Origin: an uncultured Acidobacteriota bacterium
GTDB lineage: Bacteria > Acidobacteriota > Terriglobia > Bryobacterales > Bryobacteraceae
Direction of reading: 5' to 3'
DNA length: 64,000 nt
Assembly (NCBI GenBank): GCA_902826605.1
Contig: CADEFM010000001.1
Location: 62,001 to 126,000, forward strand
The notes beneath the pieces were generated by a model, which was not told where the DNA came from, did not search any database, and saw nothing but the letters and a program-made list of their open reading frames with translations. Below are positions 17,786 to 26,752 of this stretch, piece by piece; the first letter of the stretch is position 1, and each line of letters starts with the position of its first letter. The position numbers were made by a program, and so were the translations under genes.

Positions 17786-18884
17786 CAACATCACTGCCGT
17801 CGCCATGTCGGGTGGAGTGGATAGCTCCGTGGTCGCAGGATTGCTGCATCGCAACGGCGAACGAGTGGTAGGCATGACCATGCAGTTATGGAATCAGAAG
17901 CGCCTGCCTGAGCTGACTCCGGCCCATCCCACCGGACGCTGCTGTTCGCTCGATGACGTTTACGATGCGCGCCATGTGGCTCAGCACCTGGGCATTCCTT
18001 ATTACGTGGTTAATTTCGAGCAGCGCTTCGAAGAACAAGTAGTTAAGCCTTTTGTCGACGAATATTTGGCGGGTCGCACCCCCGTGCCTTGTACCTTATG
18101 CAACAACTTCATTAAGTTCGATCAGTTCCTGGATATGGCCGCGGGCATTGGTGCGGAACAGATCGCCACGGGGCATTACGCGCGGATCTCTTATAACGCC
18201 GAAAATGCCCGCTGGGAGATGCGCCGCAGCGCGGATCGCGCCAAGGATCAGACCTATTTTCTCTTTGGTCTGAAACAGGATCAACTTGCGCGCACTCGCT
18301 TTCCCCTCGGTGACATGGAAAAGCCGCACGTGCGTGAGCTTGCTCTGGAACTGGGAATTCCCACCGCCGCCAAGCCCGATAGCCAGGAAATTTGCTTCGT
18401 CCCGAATGGCGATTACGCCGCGTTTATCGAAGGTTATTTCAAGGAACAGGGAATCACGCCGGCCGACACGCAGGGCGAGCTGGTCACAAGCGACGGGCAA
18501 GTAGTGGGCGAGCACGCCGGGGTGCATCATTTCACCGTGGGCCAGCGGCGCGGCTTGCGCGTCGCCGTGGGTGAGCCGTTGTATGTGATCTCGACCGAAC
18601 CGGCTACGCATCGAGTTATCATCGGTCGCAACGACGAACTGCTGCGCTCTTCGATGCGCGTCAAGGATGTCAACTGGATTTCCATCGCGCCGCCTACTGA
18701 GCCGTTGAACGCCGAGGTCAAGATTCGCAACAAGCACAGCGCCGCGCGCGCCACGTTGCGCCCGGCATCTCTTGATGGCGTCATAGAAATGCATTTCGAG
18801 GAACCCCAGCGCGCCGTCACCCCCGGCCAGGGCGCTGTGTTTTATTCCGGCGACCTGGTCCTTGGCGGCGGCTGGATCGAGTGA
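17778..18884 (+). CDS. mnmA: tRNA 2-thiouridylase MnmA
   Basis: MnmA adds sulfur to U34 of Lys, Glu and Gln tRNAs. The PP-loop [13 protein letters not shown] (residues 9-21) binds ATP. The catalytic cysteines are in PVPCTLCN and [15 protein letters not shown] and [11 protein letters not shown] complete the family pattern, and the length of 368 residues is usual. Overlaps of 8 bases with the cysteine desulfurase and 4 bases with the acyltransferase place it in the middle of an operon. Confidence 0.95.
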   Translation: MPDNITAVAMSGGVDSSVVAGLLHRNGERVVGMTMQLWNQKRLPELTPAHPTGRCCSLDDVYDARHVAQHLGIPYYVVNFEQRFEEQVVKPFVDEYLAGRTPVPCTLCNNFIKFDQFLDMAAGIGAEQIATGHYARISYNAENARWEMRRSADRAKDQTYFLFGLKQDQLARTRFPLGDMEKPHVRELALELGIPTAAKPDSQEICFVPNGDYAAFIEGYFKEQGITPADTQGELVTSDGQVVGEHAGVHHFTVGQRRGLRVAVGEPLYVISTEPATHRVIIGRNDELLRSSMRVKDVNWISIAPPTEPLNAEVKIRNKHSAARATLRPASLDGVIEMHFEEPQRAVTPGQGAVFYSGDLVLGGGWIE

Positions 18885-19750
18885 AGACCGTCGAATATTG
18901 GCTGGCGCGCATTGCACTGGCGACGCTGAGCGCGACCCCTTTGCCCGTCGCGAATGCCTTGGCCCGCTTCTACGCCCGTCTGCTGGATATCGCCATCCCT
19001 CGCCTGCGCCGCACCGCGCTGCAGAACTTGGAGATGGCAGGTTTCGCGGGCCGCGAGCGCATCGTCACAGGAGTATTCGATTCCATCGCGCGTCTGGTAG
19101 TGAGCTTCGCGCGCTTCCCGCAGATCACACGCGAAACCAGCGGTCAATGGATTCGCTACGAGGGCCTGGAAAATTTCGAGAGCGCGCGCGGCCGCGGCAA
19201 AGGCGTATTAGTGGCTACCGCGCATTTTGGGAATTGGGAGCTGAGCGCATTCGCGCACGCTTTTCTCACCGCACCGATGCACGTGGTGGTGCGCCCTATC
19301 GATAACGCGAAGATTGACACCCTGGTGGAGCAACGCCGGGCGCTCTCGGGCAATTTCATCATCGAAAAGAAAGACGCGGCCCGTGGCATTTTGCGAGCCC
19401 TTCACAAGGGCGAAGCCGTGGGAATCCTGATCGATCAAAACACCACGCCGGAACAGGGGTGTTTTATCGATTTCTTCGGCGCCAAAGCCTGCGCGGGGAC
19501 GGCCTTTGTGAAACTGGCTCACCGCAGTGGCGCCGCTGTCGTGCCCGGATACGCATTGTGGTCTGAACAAGAAGCCCGCTACGTGATCCATTTCGAGCCT
19601 GAGGTGGAATTGACGGGCGATGACGTTCAGCAAGACACGCAGCGGGTCCACACACGGCTGGAAGCGGCGATTCGCAGGCATCCTGAGCAGTGGTTGTGGA
19701 TCCACCGCCGCTGGAAAACGCGCCCGCCCGGGGAACCGGCCATCTATTGA
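18881..19750 (+). CDS. LpxL/HtrB-like lysophospholipid acyltransferase
   Basis: The 289-residue membrane-associated enzyme belongs to the lipid A late acyltransferase family. An N-terminal hydrophobic segment precedes the catalytic H-x4-E motif in [12 protein letters not shown] (about residue 110). Further motifs are [17 protein letters not shown] (read [13 protein letters not shown]), [12 protein letters not shown] and the C-terminal [11 protein letters not shown]. It transfers a secondary acyl chain to lipid A or a related glycolipid at the inner membrane. The start is GTG at 18881, overlapping the mnmA stop by 4 bases. Confidence 0.9.
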   Translation: MKTVEYWLARIALATLSATPLPVANALARFYARLLDIAIPRLRRTALQNLEMAGFAGRERIVTGVFDSIARLVVSFARFPQITRETSGQWIRYEGLENFESARGRGKGVLVATAHFGNWELSAFAHAFLTAPMHVVVRPIDNAKIDTLVEQRRALSGNFIIEKKDAARGILRALHKGEAVGILIDQNTTPEQGCFIDFFGAKACAGTAFVKLAHRSGAAVVPGYALWSEQEARYVIHFEPEVELTGDDVQQDTQRVHTRLEAAIRRHPEQWLWIHRRWKTRPPGEPAIY

Positions 19751-19753
19751 CCC

Positions 19754-20206
19754 ATGCGACTATCGATTTTGCTCGTCGCCGCCGCGTTTCTACCGGGCTG
19801 CGGATCGCCCACACTTGTGGAATCTGTCGCGCCGGACGCCACGCGCGAGCCGTGGTACGCGCAGACGGTGAGTGAACTATCGAACCTCAACAGTCAGGCT
19901 GAGACGTTCTTTCGCCAAGGGAAGGGCGAAGAAGCGGCCAAGATCATGGGACAAAGCCGCCCTCTGGCGGAGCGCTTGCTTTCCGTGCGCAGGCCATCGC
20001 TCGAGGCACTGGAAAGCGCCTCCGACTATGACGATCTTTACGGGCGCATGCTCCTCGCCAATCGCCACTATGGCTGGGCCCGGCTTTTCTTTCAAAAAAA
20101 CCAGGCCCGCTGGAAGAACTGGCAGCCGCGCACTCCGGAAATCGAGCGGCGGCTCAAGCAAGCGGAGGCGGCAATTGCGGAGTGTGACCGGCACATCGCG
20201 GGATAA
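19754..20206 (+). CDS. Small lipoprotein, helical, unknown function
   Basis: The 150-residue protein has a short lipoprotein signal with the lipobox LPGC (Cys about residue 16). An almost fully helical domain follows, rich in Glu, Arg and aromatic residues (for example RHYGWARLFFQKNQARWKNW). It looks like a small helical-repeat or TPR-like unit, but I do not recognise a family. It starts 3 bases after the acyltransferase and probably belongs to the same operon, which would fit an envelope role. Confidence 0.65.
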   Translation: MRLSILLVAAAFLPGCGSPTLVESVAPDATREPWYAQTVSELSNLNSQAETFFRQGKGEEAAKIMGQSRPLAERLLSVRRPSLEALESASDYDDLYGRMLLANRHYGWARLFFQKNQARWKNWQPRTPEIERRLKQAEAAIAECDRHIAG

Positions 20207-20212
20207 TCCCCG

Positions 20213-20575
20213 TCAAGCCGTTTGAGCGGCGAGAGCCGCGAGTTCAACGCGGAGCTGCGCCAGTACTCGCTCCAGTTCGGCCAGCGCCGCCGGACATTCT
20301 GCCCGGTTACGGTTGCGGCCGGCCTGCTCCAGGCTCGCGAGGGCATGCACTGCTTCAACGGCGCCGAAATTCACCACCGACCCCTTGAGCGTGTGGGCGG
20401 ACCGGCTCACTTCGTCGGTGTCGCCGGAGGCTACGGCCGCGGCGAGCGTCATGAGTTGCTTGGGATACTCGCCCAGAAACAGGAACGCCAGCTCCCGCAG
20501 CAGCACGCGGTCTCCGCCAGCGCGGTTCAGCGCGTATTCGACGTCGAGAACGCGAAGGTGTTGAGAAATACTCAT
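20213..20575 (-). CDS. Hpt (histidine phosphotransfer) domain protein
   Basis: A stand-alone Hpt domain of about 120 residues: a helical bundle with the phosphorylated histidine in SRSAHTLKGSVVNFGA. It relays phosphate between receiver and kinase domains. The ATG at 20575 (MSISQHLRV) fits the domain length better than the frame's earliest start at 20620. The next gene ends 4 bases before that earlier start. No kinase or receiver is adjacent. A single-domain receiver is encoded at 32.8 kb, but any pairing would be speculative. Confidence 0.85.
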   Translation of the reverse strand: MSISQHLRVLDVEYALNRAGGDRVLLRELAFLFLGEYPKQLMTLAAAVASGDTDEVSRSAHTLKGSVVNFGAVEAVHALASLEQAGRNRNRAECPAALAELERVLAQLRVELAALAAQTA

Positions 20576-20623
20576 GACTCGTCTATTCGTATCGGCGCGC
20601 GACCGCGCACTATGAGGCAATTA

Positions 20624-21202
20624 TCAGTGACCCTGAATACAAATTTTGCGCGCTGCGAGTTCGGCAGTCGCGTGTCCTGCGTGGGCCGTCTCTTTGTAGC
20701 ATTGAATTTCCCAGTCATTGAAAAGGCCGCGCAATTCGCCTGGCTTGACGCCAAAGCGCACGGAGTCCGTGTCAGCGAGCAGTACGCTTGCCAGCAGCAT
20801 GCCTCCCTGCATCACACCGTTTCTGATCGATGGGAACAAGTCTCTTTGCAGATAGTTGTAAACGACGATGAGATCCCAAAAATCCGGCTCGATTAGGAAC
20901 TCGTTGTGCTCGAGATCAGCGACTCTGGCGTCCATCGGAAGGCCCTCTTTCGCGGCCATAAGCCCCAAAGAGTTGATCGCTATAGGAGACGCGTCCACTG
21001 CGGTGACCTGCCAGCCTCGCCGCGCCAGCCACAGTGAGTGCCGCCCCAGGCCACAGGCCAGATCGAGAGCGCGCCCCGATTGCAGCGGGGTGGCGTACTG
21101 GACGATTAGCGAAGAAGGACCTGGGATATTCCCAGACTCCAATGCGAATGCATGTCTTTCATCCCAGTCGTGGGTGGGCATAAACCATTCTTCACAAACC
21201 AC
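20624..21202 (-). CDS. Class I SAM-dependent methyltransferase, TehB-like
   Basis: The protein of 185-192 residues has a Rossmann methyltransferase fold: motif I ALDLACGLGRHSLWLA, then VTAVDASPIAI, an acidic ARVADLEHNEF loop, and DLIVVYNYLQRDLF. The spacing and the Y-L-Q-R pattern are like TehB/SAM methyltransferases that act on small molecules. The N-terminus is uncertain: GTG at 21202 or ATG at 21181. The substrate is unknown. A tRNA-Val gene lies just upstream on the same strand. Confidence 0.82.
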   Translation of the reverse strand: MVCEEWFMPTHDWDERHAFALESGNIPGPSSLIVQYATPLQSGRALDLACGLGRHSLWLARRGWQVTAVDASPIAINSLGLMAAKEGLPMDARVADLEHNEFLIEPDFWDLIVVYNYLQRDLFPSIRNGVMQGGMLLASVLLADTDSVRFGVKPGELRGLFNDWEIQCYKETAHAGHATAELAARKICIQGH

Positions 21203-21225
21203 AGTTGGAAGGGAAATGGCATGAG

Positions 21226-21302
21226 TGGTGGGCCCTAGAGAACTCGAATCTCTGACCTCTACCGTGTCAAGGTAGCGCTCTAACCAACTGAGCTAAGGGC
21301 CC
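21226..21302 (-). tRNA. tRNA-Val(GAC)
   Basis: A full cloverleaf on the minus strand with acceptor GGGCCCT/AGGGCCC, discriminator A and an encoded CCA. The D-arm has TAGCTCAGTTGGTTAGAGC and the anticodon loop TTGACAC reads GAC, decoding GUC/GUU valine. The T-arm has the usual GATTCGAGTTC pattern. Confidence 0.97.
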
Positions 21303-21605
21303 GATAGGCGCTTATGCGTCATCGCCACGCCCAGTTTACCATGCCCGGTTTCCCAAACTCACCTGCTCTTGCTCTTAGTAATAGCGGCGTAGGGATGGGA
21401 CTAGTAGAACTTCCCGCTAAGATACACAAACCAGGTGATATTTTGCCTCTTGGTACGAGTAGATACAGAGTTCGACCGAAACCATCTTGTTTTCTTGAGG
21501 GCTTTACCTTAGAATTTGAAACTGAAAGCTGCAGTTTGAGTAGCTTGGGCGGGACTCCCAGGAACAACTTAAGCAAACGACGGCTTGTCTTAGTATTAGC
21601 CCTTC
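21303..21605. other. Intergenic stretch without a recognisable gene
   Basis: About 300 bases between tRNA-Val and the small zinc-ribbon gene. The plus frame is open through it, but the encoded residues look random, and a clear ribosome site favours the downstream ATG at 21620. The segment is visibly richer in A and T than its neighbours. No repeat or structure stands out. Confidence 0.5.
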
Positions 21606-21619
21606 GGAGGGGATCGAGT

Positions 21620-21805
21620 ATGGCAAAGCAATGTCCGAATTGCCGCACGATCATTCATGACGTGACGGCGCCTTCCTGCGGATTCTGTAAATTTCAATTC
21701 TTCACGCCCAATGCCAGGATGTCCTTTGCGGGCATGTGTATGCGCATTGGCGGGAGTGTATTTTTGCTGGCGGTTGCCGCGCTACTCATTGGTCGCCTGT
21801 TGTAA
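21620..21805 (+). CDS. Small zinc-ribbon membrane protein
   Basis: The 61-residue protein starts at an ATG nine bases after GGAGG. It has two CxxC pairs (CPNC and CGFC) that form a plausible zinc ribbon (residues 5-25), and one C-terminal membrane helix (about 40-60). Proteins of this layout are common and mostly uncharacterized. The reading frame continues upstream to 21314, but the residues there do not look protein-like. It lies upstream of the class V aminotransferase on the same strand. Confidence 0.65.
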   Translation: MAKQCPNCRTIIHDVTAPSCGFCKFQFFTPNARMSFAGMCMRIGGSVFLLAVAALLIGRLL

Positions 21806-21832
21806 CCGACAGCGCGAATTTCAGGCGCGCGG

Positions 21833-21838
21833 TACACT
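21833..21838 (+). promoter_or_regulatory. Candidate -10 box of a leaderless transcript
   Basis: TACACT lies exactly 6 bases before the ATG at 21845, with no Shine-Dalgarno sequence between. No good -35 box is seen. The call depends on the same arrangement recurring at other starts. Confidence 0.35.
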
Positions 21839-21844
21839 GGTCGA

Positions 21845-22954
21845 ATGCCCGTTTTTACGCCTCCCAGGCGTCTCTTATTCGGCCCAGGCCCTTCTCAAAT
21901 CCCGGAACGGGTGTATCAGGCGATGTCGCAGCCCATTGTCGGCCACCTGGATCCCTTTTTCTTTGATACGGTTGAAGAAATTCGCAAGGATTTGCGAGCT
22001 GTTTTCGGCACGAGGAATTCATTCGTACATATGCTGTCCGGGACTGGCAGTTCCGGAATGGAAGCATCCATTGCCAATTTTATTGAACCCGGTCAGAAAC
22101 TAGCTGTTTTCGTGGGTGGATACTTCGCGGAACGCATGGTGGAGATGGGGAAACGCCACGGCGCCCATGTGGTTCGTTTCGATAAACCGTGGGGCGAGAC
22201 CGCCAGTGCGCCGGAAGCTGCTGAATTCATTGAAAGAGAACGCCCCAACGTAGTGGCATTTGTGCATGCGGAGACTTCCACTGGCGCGTTGCAGGACCCA
22301 CTCTCCATCACCGGCCCGGCGCAGGCCGTAGGAGCTATCACGATAGCGGATTGCGTAACGTCCCTCGGGGCGATTGCCATCAACGTGGATGCGTCCGGAA
22401 TCGACGTTGCGTTCGGAGCGACCCAGAAGGGGCTGAGTTGCCCTCCCGGCCTGTCTCCCATCACCGTCTCGGACCGTGGAATCGAGGTATTAAAAGCTCG
22501 CAAGTCTCCTTGCTCCGTTTGGTATCTGGATCTCAAGCTGATCCTTGATTACTACGAAGGTGGCCACCGCTACCATCACACCGCGCCGATTACCTCGTTC
22601 TACGCCTTGCGTGAGGGCCTCGCGGCTGTACGCGAAGAAGGCGTGGAAGCGCGTTTTACCCGCCACAAACAGGCCCATGCCGTGTTTGTCAAGCGCTTGG
22701 AAGCGATCAAGCTGGAAATGTTCATCCAAGATCCGGCGATTCGCATTCCCAGCATTAATACCGTGCGAGTGCAGGAAGGCGTGGACGATGTCAAAACCCG
22801 TAAACGTTTGATCAACGAGTTTGGCATCGAAATCGGCGGAGGGTTCGGTCCGCTTGCAGGAAAGATATTCCGCATCGGTCTGATGGGACCGTTCGCCAAT
22901 GAGGAAAATGCGACGATGGTAGTGGGTGCATTGGCACATTGCTTGCGGGAGTAA
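21845..22954 (+). CDS. Class V aminotransferase, alanine-glyoxylate/serine type
   Basis: The 369-residue PLP enzyme begins FTPPRRLLFGPGPSQIPERV and has LSGTGSSGMEASIAN, an HAETSTGALQDP segment, and the PLP lysine in FGATQKGLSCPPG. This matches the alanine-glyoxylate/serine-glyoxylate aminotransferase family. It probably moves an amino group between alanine or serine and glyoxylate; the exact pair cannot be told. It stands alone, followed by a perfect hairpin and then smc. Confidence 0.88.
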   Translation: MPVFTPPRRLLFGPGPSQIPERVYQAMSQPIVGHLDPFFFDTVEEIRKDLRAVFGTRNSFVHMLSGTGSSGMEASIANFIEPGQKLAVFVGGYFAERMVEMGKRHGAHVVRFDKPWGETASAPEAAEFIERERPNVVAFVHAETSTGALQDPLSITGPAQAVGAITIADCVTSLGAIAINVDASGIDVAFGATQKGLSCPPGLSPITVSDRGIEVLKARKSPCSVWYLDLKLILDYYEGGHRYHHTAPITSFYALREGLAAVREEGVEARFTRHKQAHAVFVKRLEAIKLEMFIQDPAIRIPSINTVRVQEGVDDVKTRKRLINEFGIEIGGGFGPLAGKIFRIGLMGPFANEENATMVVGALAHCLRE

Positions 22955-22964
22955 GCTACTAGCG

Positions 22965-22992
22965 CTTGGGGTATATTGAAAAATACCCCAAG
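22965..22992 (+). terminator. Perfect 10-bp hairpin after the aminotransferase gene
   Basis: CTTGGGGTAT (22965-22974) pairs perfectly with ATACCCCAAG (22983-22992) around an 8-base loop. It sits 10 bases after the aminotransferase stop. No T-tract follows, so it may be an RNA-stabilizing 3' end or a weak terminator rather than a classic intrinsic one. Confidence 0.55.
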
Positions 22993-23083
22993 ATTAGGTA
23001 GTGAACAAGCTTTACTTTTGATCGCTTTCAGTTTAGGATTGGATTGCCCCCCGAGAGACGTCTGTAGTAGTGGAGGGTAGGCT

Positions 23084-26000
23084 TTGCTCAGACTTAAGCG
23101 CGTCGACATCCAGGGATTCAAGTCGTTTTATGACCGGACGGAGATGCGATTCCACGGCTCTGGAATCGCGGCCATTGTGGGACCCAATGGGTGTGGCAAA
23201 TCCAACCTGAGTGACGCCATTTCCTGGGTTCTGGGCGAACAAAGCGCCAAGAGTCTGCGCGGCTCCCGCATGGAAGATGTCATCTTCGCGGGTACCCGGG
23301 AGCGCAAGCCGCTTGGGATGGCGCAAGTCACCTTGACCATGGCTGATCCCGATGCGCACAAAGACGTTCATTTGGTGAATGGTCACTCGAATGGCCACGC
23401 GCACGGTCATCCCGGCGAAATCACGATCACGCGCCGCCTGTATCGTTCGGGCGAAAGCGAATACCTGATCGATGGCAAGCAGGCTCGCTTGAGAGATATT
23501 CAAGACCTGTTCTCGGGCACCGGTTTGGGACCGGAGAGCTACGCGATTATTGAGCAGGGGCGTATCGGTCAAATCCTTTCCAACAAGCCCGCCGACCGCC
23601 GGGCGATCGTTGAAGAGGCTGCCGGAGTAGGCAAATACAAAACGCGTAAGCGGCTGGCCGAGGCGAAACTCGAAAGCGCCAAGCAGAATCTGGCGCGAGT
23701 GTTCGATATTCTCGAAGAAGTCGGCCGGCAAGTGAACTCGCTCAAGCGCCAGGCCTCCAAGGCGAAGCGCTTTGAGGAGTTGCGCTCGGAAATGCTTGGA
23801 CATTTGCGCAACGCTGTGTCTGGGCGTTTTCGCTTGCTGGAACGGGATGCCGCGAAACTGGCTCTGGATTTGAATCAAGCGCAGAGCACTTTTCAGACGC
23901 TTTCCGCAGACGTGCAAAGCAAGGAACAGGAACATGCGCGGACGCAGGAATCCTGTTATCAGATCGAAGCGTCGCTCACCGAAGCGCGCGCCCGCGTGGC
24001 GGAGCTGAACTTGGAATCCGAGCGCACACGCGGACGTCTGGAACTGCAAGCCAAACAGATCGGCGCCATTGAAGAGCGCATGGCCGCCGGGGAAACAGAA
24101 ACGCAAGCCTTAGACGCGCGCCACGCCGCGGAAGCAGCGGAGCTGGCCGCGCATGCCGCAACGCTTGCAAGCATCGAGGAGGAATGTGCGTCCGCGCGCG
24201 GGATTCTAGACGCTAAATCCCAAGAGCGCGACGCATTGCAAGCCGCGTTACGCGAACGCGAACAAGCTTTGGAGCAGGGCAGGCAGCAAGTCTTGCGGTT
24301 GCTCAACGAGGCTTCCTCGCTGCGCAACCAATTGGCTCAAGCCGAGGAGTTTCTGGCCGCCATGGAGCGGGACGCCGCGCGGGCGCACAAAGAAGAAGAC
24401 GGCGCGTCCGCCGATCTAGCCGACCTGGAGCGCAGCAAAGCAGAGCTTTCAACGCGCCTTTCCCTCAGGCAAATGGAGCTGGAATCGTTGGGCGACCGCC
24501 GCGCGCGTGTGGAGGAATCCCTCAAGGAACGGCAGCAACAGACCGCCGAAGTCCGCCAGAGGTTGAACACGCAGCGCGAATCGTTATCCAAGCAGAAGGC
24601 CCGCAAGGAATCGCTGGAGGGAATTCTTTCCCACCGCGCTTACACCACAGAATCCGTCAAGCGCTTGTTTAGTCATATCCAAGATTTTCGTCCCATGGGC
24701 CTGCTCGCGGATTTTGTGGAAGTCACCCGGCCAGAGTGGGAGAAGGCGTCCGAAGAGTTTCTGCACGAAGAACTCGAATACGTGGTGGTTCGAGGGTGGG
24801 GAGAAGCCGAGCACGGCGTTGAACTGATGCGCGGCGAGGCCGAAGGGCGTGCCACGTTTTTAGTGCATCCCGACCCGGAAGCCAGCGCGCCTCCCGTGCC
24901 GGACCTGTCGAACGAACCAGCGATCACGGGAACGCTGCGCGATGCGCTGCGTTTGACGAACGGCTTCGCGGCCGCACCGCACGGCTTGTTGCCCAGGCTC
25001 GCCCGCTGCTTCTTGGTTTCGGACCGCGCGGAAGCCGCGCGCCTTTCGGCCGGCCACCCGGACTGCTATTTCCTGCTGCCCGACGGAGCCAGCTATCACG
25101 GTCCCACTGTAACCGGGGGCCGCAAGAATTCCGGAGGACCCCTCGCCCTCAAACGCGAACTGCGGGAATTGACGGGGCAAGTGGAACTTCGTGAACGCGA
25201 AACCGATGAATCGACTTCCGAGCTGGAAGCGCTGGAACGCTCGGGCGCGCTTCTGGCGGAAGAACTCGAACAGGTTCGCGCCTTGCAGCAGGCCCAGGAA
25301 AGAGACGCGCTGGCTCTCGATCACGAACAGCGCAAACTTGCCGAAGAATACGCGCGCGCCGGAGCCCGCTTGTCCGCTGCCCGCCTTGAGTTGGAACGCC
25401 TCGCCCGGCAAGACCAGCAAGCCCGTGCTCAGCGTGAGCGCAATCAGAAGCTGGTAGCCGAAAAAGAACAGGCGCGCTTTGAACAAGAGAAATCCGTCGA
25501 AACCGCGCGCGGTGAATTCGATGCTCTGCAAACACAGGTTCATGCGATAGGAGAAGAGTATTCCATGCTGCGCGCCGGTTTGGCGGGCATGGAAGAGCGG
25601 GTCCGTTCGGAGAAGGCCGCGGCCGCGCGCCTGGATCAGCAGGTTCAGCAATTGCTGCAACGGCGCACGCAGCTCCAGCAGGATCTCGAACGGATGGGCG
25701 TGGAACGTGCGCGCTTGCTGAACGACAATATCGAGCTGGATCAAAAAGCGCAGGAACTGGCTGACCACACGGCGGCGGCGTCATCCTCCGTGGAATTGCT
25801 GATGACCCAGGAATCCGGCGGACGCGCCGCGCTGGCTGGTCTCGATGAAGCATTGAAGGCGCTGCGCATTGAAGTGCAAACCGTGCAGGATCTGCGTTCG
25901 CAGATCGAACTAGAATTGGTCCGCAAACAATCCGAATTGAAATACCTCGACGAGACCAGCCGCAAAGAGCTGAACTCCGGAGCCGTGGAGATAGCCGCAG

Positions 26001-26749
26001 AGCAGGAGCGCGCGGCTGAGACAGTGGAAGGCACACCAGCGGAAATCAATGTGGACGAGGTCGAGCAGCGCTATCAGGAAGTTCGCGCTCGCATTGAGGC
26101 GCTGGGACCGGTGAACGCGCAAGCTCTCGAAGAATATCAGGAAGCGCAGCAGCGCTACGAATTTCTCAACACGCAGAGACAGGATCTGCTCGACTCAATC
26201 CGCGACACCGAGAAGGCCATTCACGAGCTCGACACAGAATCGCGCCGCCGCTTCCAGGAAGCCTTTGAAGCGATCAATGCGAACTTTAAAGATATGTTCC
26301 GCACGCTATTCGGCGGCGGTCAGGGCGAGATGCGCCTGACCGACGAGTTGAACCTGGCCGAAAGCGGTATCGACATCATGGCGTCACCCCCTGGCAAGAA
26401 GCTGCAACACATTGCTTTGCTCTCGGGGGGTGAAAAGTGTCTGACGGCGATGGCGCTATTGATGGCGATCTTCCGCTACACTCCGAGCCCATTCTGCATT
26501 CTGGACGAAGTGGACGCTCCGCTTGATGAGCCGAATATCCAGCGCCTAACGCGCCTGATCAAAGAGATGTCGCACGATACGCAATTCGTGGTGATTACAC
26601 ATGCCAAGAGAACCATGGAAATTGCACAAGCGCTATACGGCGTTACCATGCAGGAGCCGGGAGTTTCCACACTGGTCAGCGTGAAGTTCGATACCGGGGT
26701 TGCAATGCCTCCGCCGCAGCCACCGCAAAGCGCGATGGTGGCCGTTTAG
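23084..26749 (+). CDS. smc: Chromosome segregation protein SMC
   Basis: This 1221-residue protein is a full-length SMC ATPase that, with ScpA and ScpB, folds and segregates the chromosome. The N-terminal head has Walker A GPNGCGKSNLSDAI. Two long coiled coils (about residues 170-500 and 680-1000) flank a hinge near 520-670. The C-terminal head has the signature LSGGEKCLTAMAL and Walker B FCILDEVDAPLDE. The start is TTG at 23084, behind TGGAGGGTAGGC, and gives the normal MLRLKRVDIQGFKSF N-terminus. A His-rich insert near residues 95-115 is a minor oddity. Confidence 0.96.
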   Translation: MLRLKRVDIQGFKSFYDRTEMRFHGSGIAAIVGPNGCGKSNLSDAISWVLGEQSAKSLRGSRMEDVIFAGTRERKPLGMAQVTLTMADPDAHKDVHLVNGHSNGHAHGHPGEITITRRLYRSGESEYLIDGKQARLRDIQDLFSGTGLGPESYAIIEQGRIGQILSNKPADRRAIVEEAAGVGKYKTRKRLAEAKLESAKQNLARVFDILEEVGRQVNSLKRQASKAKRFEELRSEMLGHLRNAVSGRFRLLERDAAKLALDLNQAQSTFQTLSADVQSKEQEHARTQESCYQIEASLTEARARVAELNLESERTRGRLELQAKQIGAIEERMAAGETETQALDARHAAEAAELAAHAATLASIEEECASARGILDAKSQERDALQAALREREQALEQGRQQVLRLLNEASSLRNQLAQAEEFLAAMERDAARAHKEEDGASADLADLERSKAELSTRLSLRQMELESLGDRRARVEESLKERQQQTAEVRQRLNTQRESLSKQKARKESLEGILSHRAYTTESVKRLFSHIQDFRPMGLLADFVEVTRPEWEKASEEFLHEELEYVVVRGWGEAEHGVELMRGEAEGRATFLVHPDPEASAPPVPDLSNEPAITGTLRDALRLTNGFAAAPHGLLPRLARCFLVSDRAEAARLSAGHPDCYFLLPDGASYHGPTVTGGRKNSGGPLALKRELRELTGQVELRERETDESTSELEALERSGALLAEELEQVRALQQAQERDALALDHEQRKLAEEYARAGARLSAARLELERLARQDQQARAQRERNQKLVAEKEQARFEQEKSVETARGEFDALQTQVHAIGEEYSMLRAGLAGMEERVRSEKAAAARLDQQVQQLLQRRTQLQQDLERMGVERARLLNDNIELDQKAQELADHTAAASSSVELLMTQESGGRAALAGLDEALKALRIEVQTVQDLRSQIELELVRKQSELKYLDETSRKELNSGAVEIAAEQERAAETVEGTPAEINVDEVEQRYQEVRARIEALGPVNAQALEEYQEAQQRYEFLNTQRQDLLDSIRDTEKAIHELDTESRRRFQEAFEAINANFKDMFRTLFGGGQGEMRLTDELNLAESGIDIMASPPGKKLQHIALLSGGEKCLTAMALLMAIFRYTPSPFCILDEVDAPLDEPNIQRLTRLIKEMSHDTQFVVITHAKRTMEIAQALYGVTMQEPGVSTLVSVKFDTGVAMPPPQPPQSAMVAV

Positions 26750-26752
26750 CCG

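Noticed and set aside
23033..24106. Long minus-strand open frame over smc
   Set aside because: Shadow of the smc coding strand, with biased, repetitive residues.
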